From SG8-41 sp032123035 (GTDB lineage Bacteria; Pseudomonadota; Gammaproteobacteria; Burkholderiales; SG8-41), in assembly GCA_032123035.1 (NCBI GenBank), contig JAQBFV010000359.1, positions 1 through 5,247 of the forward strand: 5,247 bases of DNA, in the 5' to 3' direction. Positions within the stretch are counted from its first letter, which is position 1; every line of letters begins with the position of its first letter. The position numbers were made by a program, and so were the translations under genes. Below, in pieces: positions 1 to 4,946 of this stretch. The notes under the pieces were generated by a model. The model made no database searches. It saw only the letters and a program-made list of their open reading frames with translations, and was not told the origin of the DNA.

Positions 1-525
1 CGCGACAGTGAACGTCACCCTGAGCTTGTTCAGCGTGGGTAACAGCTCCTGAGTAAGCCATCCGGGTGTCAAAAAATCGAGCATCCAGCCGATCTCCGCG
101 CAGCGCTGATCCAGCCGCTCGATGCGAGCCAGCATCGTCTTCGAAAACCCTGGCTCGGGCGACTTGATCGGGTTGACGTTCACGCGCACGCCGCGCACGC
201 CGAGACTATTGAGGCGGTCGAACTCGGCGTCCGGAATGTTCTCGTCGATGTCGACGATGCCCCGGCACTTGCTGCCGACCGCGCGCAGCGCATCGAGCAT
301 GCAGGCGTTGTCGCGCCCGTAAGCGCTCGGCTGCACAAACACATGACGCTCGATGCCCAGATACCGCGCGAGCTCGAGGTAATCTTCGAGCGGCGCCAGC
401 GGCGGCTTGTAGCGCAGGTCCGCGCTATAGGGATAGCGCTCGCCGGGGCCGAAGACGTGGAAATGGGCGTCGCAGCTGCCCGGTGGCGTCTTGAAATTCG
501 GCGCGCCTTCGCCATGCACTGACAT
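1..525 (-). CDS. Amidohydrolase of the 2-pyrone-4,6-dicarboxylate lactonase (LigI/COG3618) type, 3' end outside window
   Basis: The first 175 residues are visible, without internal stops; the C-terminus lies beyond the left edge. The family is usually about 270-300 residues, so roughly two thirds is seen. The N-terminus carries the beta-strand-1 motif DAHFHVFGP (residues 19-27), whose two histidines line the active site of the TIM-barrel amidohydrolases. It is followed by VFVQPSAYGRDN (62-73) and by GVRGVRVN (109-116), both typical of PDC-lactonase-like proteins. Known relatives hydrolyse cyclic lactones or related carboxylates in the cytoplasm, as in protocatechuate 4,5-cleavage; the real substrate here is unknown. 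The ATG at 525 was chosen because it gives the usual short lead before the DAHFH motif and has a purine-rich AAGAGAG just upstream, a weak ribosome site. It follows the solute-receptor gene by 122 bp and is probably co-transcribed with it. The superfamily is secure, the exact substrate is not. Confidence 0.87.
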   Translation of the reverse strand, partial: MSVHGEGAPNFKTPPGSCDAHFHVFGPGERYPYSADLRYKPPLAPLEDYLELARYLGIERHVFVQPSAYGRDNACMLDALRAVGSKCRGIVDIDENIPDAEFDRLNSLGVRGVRVNVNPIKSPEPGFSKTMLARIERLDQRCAEIGWMLDFLTPGWLTQELLPTLNKLRVTFTVA

Positions 526-545
526 TTTTCTCTCTTGCTTGAGAA

Positions 546-573
546 CCGTGAGCCGCGATCCGTGAGCCGTGAA
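546..573. repeat. Four tandem degenerate heptamers (CCGTGAG-like)
   Basis: Four consecutive 7-bp units begin at 546, 553, 560 and 567: CCGTGAG, CCGCGAT, CCGTGAG and CCGTGAA. Two are identical and the others differ at one or three positions. The array lies in the spacer upstream of the amidohydrolase gene, about 20 bp before its start codon, and could sit in its leader transcript. It resembles the short tandem repeats found in spacers of many GC-rich and cyanobacterial genomes; no function is known from sequence alone. Confidence 0.7.
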
Positions 574-610
574 TGCTAAAAGGCCAATCCGAAAGTGGAT
601 CGCGCCATCG

Positions 611-647
611 CTTCGTCACGGAGTCACTCAGTTACCTGGTCACTTCA
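611..647 (-). repeat. Octameric TGA-rich tandem array directly after a stop codon
   Basis: Reading the minus strand from the receptor gene's TAG (650-648), a 5-base unit TGAAG is followed by four 8-base units: TGACCAGG, TAACTGAG, TGACTCCG and TGACGAAG. On the plus strand this appears as GTCAC or GTTAC every 8 bp, at 615, 623, 631 and 639. The units are conserved mainly in their first three or four bases. Stops occur in all three minus-strand frames. The array abuts the stop with no gap. Confidence 0.65.
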
Positions 648-1625
648 CTACTGCGGCTTGATGCCCGCCTGGTGCGCGAGTTTCGCCTTTTTGTGAAATT
701 CGGCCTCAACATAGGCTGTGAAGCTCTCAGGCGATGGACTCGACGTCAGCTCGACGCCGCGCTCCAGGAACCGGTCGTGCAGCGTCTGCACGCGCACGGC
801 CTTCGCAACCTCCGCATTCAGCCGGGCTAGAATTTCCTTCGGCGTGCCAGCACGCGCCATCAGCCCGTTGAAAGTGATGTCCTCATAGCCCGGCACGCCC
901 GACTCATCGATGGTCGGGAGGTCAGGGAGCAGCGGCGAGCGTTTGCGGCTCGTCACGGCAAGCGCCCGCAGCCTGCCGGCCTTGACGTAGCCCAGCGAAG
1001 TGCTCACCTGGTCGAACATCATCATCACCTGTCCGCTCATGACGTCCACGATTGCCTGGGCGTTGCCCTTGTAGGGCACGTGCAGCATCTTGATCTTCGC
1101 ATAGCTGTTGAACAGCTCGGCCGCCATGTGGCCGGTGCCGCCGATGCCCGCCGAGGCGTACGAGATCTCGCCCGGCTTCGACTTCGCGAGCGCGACCAGC
1201 TCCTTCACGGAGCGCACGGGAAGCGTCGGAGTCACCACCAGCACCTGCGGCACGAGGCACGTCAGCGAGATGCCGGCGAAATCCTTGAGCGGATCGTAGC
1301 CGGGGTTGCGCACTACGGAAGGCGCCACCGCGAACGTGTTCGCCATCGCGAGTAGCGTGTAGCCATCGGGCCTGGACCGGCTGACGAACTGCGTGCCAGG
1401 CAAACCGCTTGCGCCTGGCCGGTTCTCGACGATTACCCGCTGCCCGAGGCCCTTGCTCAGCTGCGGCGCAATGGCCCGCGCCACGAGATCCACGTTCCCG
1501 CCCGCGGAGAACGGGACGATGATGCGAACCGCGCGCGTTGGATAGCCGCTCGCCGACTGGGCATGCGCCACGGTTGCGCCGATCAAGGCCACCGACGTGA
1601 GCACAACAAGACTTTCCGCTTTCAT
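648..1625 (-). CDS. Tripartite tricarboxylate transporter (Bug/TctC) family substrate-binding protein
   Basis: A complete 325-residue protein, the usual length for Bug receptors (about 320-330). Residues 1-22 form a signal peptide: short charged start, hydrophobic core (LVVLTSVALIGATV) and an AHA cleavage site before QS, so the mature protein is periplasmic. The mature part opens with YPTRAVRIIVPFSAGG (28-43), the family signature, followed by ENRPGASG (67-74), GGTGHMAAELF and HVPYKG, all hallmarks of this Venus-flytrap fold. Asp46 lies where the family usually has the ligand-contacting Asp of AGGxTD; the preceding Thr is Val here. Relatives bind citrate, other carboxylates or aromatic acids for TctAB-type permeases, but no tctA or tctB is in view, so this may be an orphan receptor. 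An in-frame TGA two codons upstream fixes the ATG at 1625 as the earliest start, and AGGGGGA stands 6 bases ahead of it. The downstream lactonase-like gene hints at a dicarboxylate or aromatic-derived ligand; that is inference. Confidence 0.95.
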   Translation of the reverse strand: MKAESLVVLTSVALIGATVAHAQSASGYPTRAVRIIVPFSAGGNVDLVARAIAPQLSKGLGQRVIVENRPGASGLPGTQFVSRSRPDGYTLLAMANTFAVAPSVVRNPGYDPLKDFAGISLTCLVPQVLVVTPTLPVRSVKELVALAKSKPGEISYASAGIGGTGHMAAELFNSYAKIKMLHVPYKGNAQAIVDVMSGQVMMMFDQVSTSLGYVKAGRLRALAVTSRKRSPLLPDLPTIDESGVPGYEDITFNGLMARAGTPKEILARLNAEVAKAVRVQTLHDRFLERGVELTSSPSPESFTAYVEAEFHKKAKLAHQAGIKPQ

Positions 1626-1631
1626 TGATCA

Positions 1632-1638
1632 TCCCCCT
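1632..1638 (-). promoter_or_regulatory. Shine-Dalgarno of the receptor gene
   Basis: On the minus strand AGGGGGA ends 6 bases before the ATG at 1625, a near-ideal ribosome binding site. An overlapping ATG in another frame (GGGGGATGATC) is too close to the purine tract to be used well. This supports the 1625 start. Confidence 0.8.
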
Positions 1639-1677
1639 GGAAAATGAACGACTGGCTGCGACGCACTGCAACGGATC

Positions 1678-1683
1678 ATTATA
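1678..1683 (-). promoter_or_regulatory. Candidate -10 box (TATAAT) for the receptor gene
   Basis: A perfect TATAAT on the minus strand lies about 53 bases upstream of the ATG at 1625, in otherwise GC-rich sequence. At 16-18 bp spacing upstream there is no TTGACA-like -35 (CATGCC, CCATGC or GCCATG) and no TG extension. The promoter would therefore be weak or need an activator, which would suit a substrate-regulated catabolic operon. The -10 match is seen; its use is inferred. Confidence 0.4.
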
Positions 1684-1757
1684 CGACCGGCCGCTGGGGG
1701 GCATGGCGCAGCTGTGATGGGTGACGAGTGCCGCAGAGATGACCTCGCCATCGCTAT

Positions 1758-1799
1758 GTTGTCAGTTATCAGTCGCCAGTGGCCAGTCCTCACGCTTCA
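1758..1799 (-). repeat. Six tandem degenerate heptamers (TGNNNAC-like) abutting a stop codon
   Basis: Starting immediately after the TGA at 1802-1800, the minus strand reads as six consecutive 7-bp units that all begin with TG and mostly end in AC, for example TGAGGAC, TGGCCAC, TGGCGAC and TGATAAC. On the plus strand the core appears as four CAGTNNN units from 1763 to 1790. Stop triplets fall in all three minus-strand frames. The array resembles the short heptameric repeats described from bacterial intergenic regions; no function is known. Confidence 0.7.
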
Positions 1800-1898
1800 T
1801 CAGAAGAGAAACTGCCTCCCCACCGCCGCCGGCGTCAGCACAGGGTCGTTGTAGATGTCCGTCAGCGCATGCACGGCGCGCCATCCGGTGCAGTGGGG
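1800..1898 (-). pseudogene. Probable 3' remnant of an unidentified protein gene
   Basis: A 32-codon minus-strand frame ending in TGA (1802-1800) reads like a genuine protein C-terminus, with ALTDIYNDPVLTPAAVGRQ followed by FLF and the stop. Its codons are strongly GC-ending (GTG CTG ACG CCG GCG GCG GTG), as in the real genes here. There is no start codon with a ribosome site, and an in-frame TGA at 1901-1899 closes the frame upstream, just before the palindrome at 1907. The plausible part begins near GWRAVHAL (about 1886). I read it as the tail of a gene whose 5' part was lost, perhaps at a deletion or insertion joint marked by the palindromes. I do not recognise the family. A chance open frame remains possible. 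Confidence 0.35.
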
Positions 1899-1906
1899 TC
1901 AAGAAA

Positions 1907-1941
1907 GGCGTCAGGAACCTTTAAATCAGGTTCCTGACACC
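1907..1941. repeat. REP-like perfect hairpin (GTCAGGAACCT palindrome)
   Basis: Two 14-base arms (1907-1920 and 1928-1941) flank a 7-base loop TTAAATC. The inner 11 bp, GTCAGGAACCT against AGGTTCCTGAC, are perfect. The single mismatch (C1909/A1939) becomes a G-U wobble in minus-strand RNA. An outer GGGG (1895-1898) could also pair with CCCC (1940-1943). From memory, GGTGTCAGGAACCT-type palindromes recur in beta- and gammaproteobacterial genomes near REP-associated tyrosine transposases; no transposase is in this window. There is no T-run on either side, so it is not a standard rho-independent terminator. Confidence 0.75.
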
Positions 1942-1956
1942 CCTGCTACGTGCTTT

Positions 1957-1975
1957 CCCGCCATACGCTGGCGGG
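1957..1975. repeat. Second hairpin, CCCGCCA / TGGCGGG
   Basis: A perfect 7-bp GC-rich stem (1957-1963 with 1969-1975) has a 5-base loop TACGC. It lies 15 bp from the previous palindrome and 13 bp past the stop of the 68-residue gene on the minus strand. It could help end that gene's transcript, but no U-run follows in either direction. With the neighbouring palindrome it makes a two-hairpin arrangement like a BIME. Confidence 0.6.
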
Positions 1976-1988
1976 GTGGATCTGCGGC

Positions 1989-2195
1989 TTAGTTAGCAGC
2001 GCGCGCCGGCAAACGGGACGTGCGCTCGATGGCGTGCGCGAGCGAGCGAACGCCCCGCATGGCCGCGATGACCAGATTCGCGAAAGCTTCACCGCGTGCC
2101 GCGTAGCCGTCGGCCTTCCAGCGCTCAACTTCCGTGAGTTGGACTTCCGCCAAAAGCTCAAATGTTCTAATTTCTCTCTTAACAGCCTGTTTCAT
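1989..2195 (-). CDS. Small hypothetical protein, 68 residues
   Basis: ATG at 2195 is preceded by ACGGAG with GGAG 5 bases away, the clearest ribosome site in the middle region, and the frame runs to TAA at 1991-1989. The protein is soluble-looking, with no signal peptide or membrane segment. It is rich in Arg, Glu and Ala and probably mostly helical: a charged N-terminal part (KREIRTFELLAEVQLTEVERW) and a second helix around AFANLVIAAMRGVRSLAHAIE. The basic tail (RTSRLPARAAN) could contact nucleic acid, which is speculation. Its 5' third is AT-richer than its GC-rich 3' part, which matches the neighbouring genes. No family is recognised; an orphan regulator or an antitoxin-like protein are only possibilities, and no partner toxin is adjacent. 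It stands alone between parC and the palindromes, likely with its own promoter. Confidence 0.6.
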   Translation of the reverse strand: MKQAVKREIRTFELLAEVQLTEVERWKADGYAARGEAFANLVIAAMRGVRSLAHAIERTSRLPARAAN

Positions 2196-2335
2196 ATTAA
2201 CTCCGTTCCGATTCTGACCGATGCGTCGCCAAATGACGACACTTATTAGTCATGTCAGTAGGTTACACGAAAGATTAGAACGGGAGATATGACAAATGTT
2301 GCACTGCAGTGGCTGTTATTTCGTGCTACTTAAGG

Positions 2336-2363
2336 ATTATAAAAACTAAACTGGAACAAACAA
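2336..2363 (-). promoter_or_regulatory. Candidate promoter reading toward the small gene
   Basis: On the minus strand a perfect TATAAT (2341-2336) lies 16 bp downstream of TTGTTT (2363-2358), which matches three of six -35 positions. The surrounding sequence is AT-rich, which favours melting. Transcription would start near 2330 and reach the small gene's ATG (2195) after a leader of about 130 nt. No operator is evident. Confidence 0.35.
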
Positions 2364-2370
2364 AAGCACT

Positions 2371-2388
2371 GGCGTCTGCCCTCCGCGG
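2371..2388. repeat. Left copy of spaced direct repeat GGCGTC-tgcc-CTCCGCGG
   Basis: GGCGTC and CTCCGCGG are separated by TGCC here, while the right copy at 2524-2537 has them fused. The two starts are 153 bp apart, and the interval contains the hairpin cluster. The left copy also forms a small CCTCC/GGAGG hairpin with a 3-base loop (2380-2392). Confidence 0.5.
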
Positions 2389-2414
2389 GAGGATTTAGTC
2401 CGTATGATGGCTGG

Positions 2415-2489
2415 GCGCAAATCCCTATGTGCGAAGCAAACCACGGGGCGGTGGCAGGATTGGGGCCTTTTTATCTCCCCGATTGATCC
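2415..2489. other. Cluster of three short hairpins, possible structured RNA
   Basis: Three successive stems can be drawn: CGCA/TGCG (2416-2419 with 2430-2433), CCAC/GTGG (2441-2444 with 2451-2454), and a longer one with GGGG (2462-2465) against CCCC (2477-2480). The last extends outward by T-G, T-A, A-T and G-T pairs around an 11-base loop containing TTTTT. I could not match this to any riboswitch or known small RNA. Strand is undecided; it could be part of the parC 3' UTR. Confidence 0.2.
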
Positions 2490-2523
2490 AGCGTGACGGG
2501 TAAGGCGTTTCCAATTAATCCTT

Positions 2524-2537
2524 GGCGTCCTCCGCGG
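2524..2537. repeat. Right copy of direct repeat GGCGTCCTCCGCGG
   Basis: This 14-base sequence matches the left copy at 2371-2388 except for that copy's 4-base insert. It lies about 30 bp past the parC stop codon. Confidence 0.5.
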
Positions 2538-2553
2538 TGAAGCTTTTTTGCCA

Positions 2554-2567
2554 GTCGTCACCCGTCA
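2554..2567 (-). repeat. Two TGACGNN heptamers directly after the parC stop
   Basis: Immediately after the parC TAG (2570-2568) the minus strand reads TGACGGG then TGACGAC, followed by a partial TGGC. This short version matches the longer arrays after the receptor gene and after the gene remnant. With only two units it could be chance on its own. Confidence 0.45.
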
Positions 2568-4946
2568 CTACGGCTTGACGCCAATCGGCGTCAATTTCCC
2601 CGGCAGCAAACAGCCCTTCCGCGCGCGATGCAGGATGTGTTTCTGCAGGTTTTCGCCGCTCACGGTCACTGCGCGCTCCTTGTCCGAACGCGATCTTCCG
2701 ATAACCGTCACGGACTTCGAGTCGGCGAAGCCCACCGCAACCATTTTCTCGCCCTTGTCGAGGCCCATCAGCGTGATCCCACGACCACGGGCGAGTTCCT
2801 TCAACTCGGAGGCCGGGAAGAGCAGCATCCGGCCCTTCTCCGAAAAGGCGACCGCCATCTCGGGCTTCTCTGGCACGAGCGCTGGCCGCAGGACGCCGGC
2901 GCCCTCCGGCACCGTCATGAACGCCTTGCCGGCCCGCACCCGCGATAGCAGCTCTTCCGCTTTCACGATGAAACCGTAGCCAGCCGAGTTTGCGACGAGA
3001 TAGCGGCGGCCAGGCTGCGCGTCCACTGCGTGCGCAAATCGCGCGCCCGGCGCAAGGTCGACGAGGGAGGTGAGTGGCACGCCATCGCCGCGGCTGCCGG
3101 GCAGCTCCGCTGCCTGCACACTGAAGGCACGACCCGTCGAGTCGATGAGCGCGAGATAATGCACCGAGCGCGCCTCGATGATCGCGTAGGGGCCGTCCCC
3201 CGTCTTGTAGGTGACCCCCGAGAGATCCAGCCCATGTCCCTGCCGCGAGCGTACCCAGCCGTTGCGGGAGACGATGACGGTGAGCGGCTCGTCCACCACC
3301 TGCCGCTCGAAGATCGCGCGCCCCGCCTCTTCGATCACCGTGCGGCGGTTATCGCCGTACTGCTTCGCGTCGTCGCGAATCTCTTTCGCAACGAGCTTCT
3401 TCATTTCGGTATCGCTGCCGAGCAGCGCTTTCAAGTCCTTGCGCTCGCTCTTCAACTCCTTCAACTCGTTCTCGATCTTGATGCCCTCAAGGCGCGCAAG
3501 CTGGCGCAGCCGGATCTCGAGGATGTCCTCCGCCTGGACATCGGTCAGCTTGAACTGCTTCATCAACGCGGGCTTGGGCTCGTCCGACCCGCGGATCAGC
3601 TTGATCACCTTGTCGATGTTGAGAAATACGATTCTCCGGCCCTCGAGGATGTGAAGGCGCCGCTCGACCTGCGAGAGCCGGAACTTTGTGCGCCGGTTGA
3701 CGGTGGCGATCCGGAACTGGACCCACTCCTCGAGCAGCTGGTGGATGTTCTTGCGCCCGGGCCGCCCGTCGAGCCCGAGCGCCACCAGGTTCACGGAGAA
3801 GTTCTCCTCGAGGCTCGTGTGCGAGAGCATCAGGCGCATGAATTCGTCGGGGTCCTGGCGCGAAGAGCGGGGCTCGAGCACCAGCCGCACGCGGCTGGCC
3901 TTGTCCGACTCGTCGTTGACTTTCTCCAGCACGCCAAGAATGAGCTGCTTCAGGTTCGTTTGTGCCGCGCTCACCTTGCCGCCGCGCTCCTTCACCTTGG
4001 GATTGGTGAGTTCCTCGATCTCCGACATCACGCGTTTGGCGGAGGTGGTGGGCGGCAGCTCGTAGACCGCGACTTGCCATTGTCCGCGCGCGAGGTTCTC
4101 GACCTTCCAACGGCAGCGCGCCCGCAGCGAGCCGCGTCCCGTCGTATAGGCCTCAGCGATCGCCTGCCGCGGGCTGATGATCTGGCCGCCGCCGGGGAAA
4201 TCGGGCCCCTGGATGATGTCCAGCAGGGCCTTGGGCGTCGTCTTCGGGTGTTTGATCAGCTGCACTGCCGCCTCGGCGACTTCGTGCATGTTGTGCGGGG
4301 GCAGCTCGCACGCCATGCCAACCGCGACGCCCGAGGCGCCGTTGAGCAGCAACATCGGCAGGCGCGCCGGCAGGATTTCCGGCTCCTTCAGCCGCCCGTC
4401 GTAGTTCGGGCGGAAATCGACCGTATCCTGGTCGATCCCGGAGAGCAGCAAAGTGGCAATCGGGGTCAACCGCGCCTCGGTGTAGCGGTAGGCCGCAGCG
4501 GCGTCGCCGTCCTGCGTGCCAAAGTTGCCCTGCCCGTCGATGAGCGGGTAGCGCAGCGAGAAATCCTGCGCCATACGAACCAGCGCGTCGTAGGTCGAGG
4601 CGTCGCCGTGCGGGTGATACTTTCCGAGCACTTCGCCGACGATCCGCGCCGACTTGCTGTGCTGCACATTCGAGCGTAGCCCGAGCTCGTGCATAGCGTA
4701 GAGGATGCGCCGCTGCACCGGCTTCTCGCCATCTTCGACGTTGGGTATCGCCCGCCCGCGCACCACGCTCATCGCGTAGATGAGGTAGCTGCGCTCGGCG
4801 AACGCCGCCATGTCGATGAAGTCGTCGCCCGCCGCGCCGCCCGGGCCTACCGGCTTGCGCGTGCCGCCGCCGCCCGACGCGGCGAAGAGATCGAGCGTCG
4901 CGTCGTCCTGTTTGCGGCCTCTTCCCCTGGTTTTCGTGTCCATCAT
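2568..4946 (-). CDS. parC: DNA topoisomerase IV subunit A (ParC)
   Basis: A complete 792-residue protein; the E. coli protein is 752. It is the DNA-cutting subunit of topoisomerase IV, working with ParE as A2B2 to unlink replicated chromosomes. A Gly-rich N-terminal extension of about 36 residues precedes the breakage-reunion domain, which starts near FIDMAAFAERSYL (43-55). GEKPVQRRILYAMHELGL (73-90) and KYHPHGD (109-115) are diagnostic. The catalytic tyrosine is Tyr155 in RYTEARL, preceded by Arg154. The tower and coiled-coil region covers roughly 380-540, with long Leu/Glu/Lys-rich helices (REL-type stretch 478-515). The C-terminal beta-pinwheel runs from about 545 to 785, opening with VSRNGWVRSRQGHG, a ParC rather than GyrA feature; no GyrA box (QRRGGKG) is present. 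The quinolone-contact segment reads GDASTYD (114-120): Ala at E. coli Ser80 and Asp at Glu84. Either of two adjacent ATGs (4946 or 4943) could start it; both overlap the parE stop, so translation is probably coupled. Confidence 0.97.
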   Translation of the reverse strand: MMDTKTRGRGRKQDDATLDLFAASGGGGTRKPVGPGGAAGDDFIDMAAFAERSYLIYAMSVVRGRAIPNVEDGEKPVQRRILYAMHELGLRSNVQHSKSARIVGEVLGKYHPHGDASTYDALVRMAQDFSLRYPLIDGQGNFGTQDGDAAAAYRYTEARLTPIATLLLSGIDQDTVDFRPNYDGRLKEPEILPARLPMLLLNGASGVAVGMACELPPHNMHEVAEAAVQLIKHPKTTPKALLDIIQGPDFPGGGQIISPRQAIAEAYTTGRGSLRARCRWKVENLARGQWQVAVYELPPTTSAKRVMSEIEELTNPKVKERGGKVSAAQTNLKQLILGVLEKVNDESDKASRVRLVLEPRSSRQDPDEFMRLMLSHTSLEENFSVNLVALGLDGRPGRKNIHQLLEEWVQFRIATVNRRTKFRLSQVERRLHILEGRRIVFLNIDKVIKLIRGSDEPKPALMKQFKLTDVQAEDILEIRLRQLARLEGIKIENELKELKSERKDLKALLGSDTEMKKLVAKEIRDDAKQYGDNRRTVIEEAGRAIFERQVVDEPLTVIVSRNGWVRSRQGHGLDLSGVTYKTGDGPYAIIEARSVHYLALIDSTGRAFSVQAAELPGSRGDGVPLTSLVDLAPGARFAHAVDAQPGRRYLVANSAGYGFIVKAEELLSRVRAGKAFMTVPEGAGVLRPALVPEKPEMAVAFSEKGRMLLFPASELKELARGRGITLMGLDKGEKMVAVGFADSKSVTVIGRSRSDKERAVTVSGENLQKHILHRARKGCLLPGKLTPIGVKP

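Larger units (their letters stand above)
2196..2567. other. 372-bp gene-free region between parC and the small gene
   Basis: No frame here looks like a real protein. About 2160-2370 is clearly AT-richer than the rest of the window and holds a -10-like TATAAT at 2341-2336. The parC-proximal half is GC-richer and contains a spaced direct repeat, several short hairpins, and a 9-bp inverted repeat (2493-2501 with 2560-2568) that reaches the base next to the parC stop. No stem followed by a U-run is seen for parC. Confidence 0.6.

Noticed and set aside
578..601. Possible terminator after the receptor gene (ATCC/GGAT stem then TTTT on the minus strand)
   Set aside because: The stem is only 4 bp and is separated from the T-run by 5 bases, too weak to call.
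922..1704. A 260-codon minus-strand frame overlapping the receptor gene
   Set aside because: It is an out-of-frame shadow of the receptor gene, with Arg/Gly-rich composition and no recognisable motif.
1946..2161. A 71-codon minus-strand frame overlapping the 68-residue gene
   Set aside because: It is shifted relative to the better-supported gene, which has GGAG at proper spacing; this one is Arg/Ser-rich and reads through the palindrome.
2302..2311. Perfect 10-bp palindrome CACTGCAGTG
   Set aside because: It is short, has no second copy in the window and no clear relation to a promoter; it could be an operator but chance is adequate.
2289..2333. A 14-residue plus-strand peptide after GGGAG
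   Set aside because: The purine tract is only 2 bases from the ATG, too close for normal initiation, and nothing downstream on that strand needs a leader peptide.
2541..2550. T-run after a GC-rich stretch (AAGCTTTTTT) as a plus-strand terminator
   Set aside because: No stable hairpin immediately precedes it, and no plus-strand gene exists here to terminate.
2346..2561. A 71-codon minus-strand frame after parC
   Set aside because: No ribosome site was seen, composition is unlike a folded protein, and it runs across repeats and hairpins. It is more likely chance.
3030..4679. A 549-codon open frame on the plus strand opposite parC
   Set aside because: It is the mirror of parC codon bias in GC-rich DNA. 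It has no domain-like sequence and no ribosome site, and the opposite strand is unmistakably ParC.
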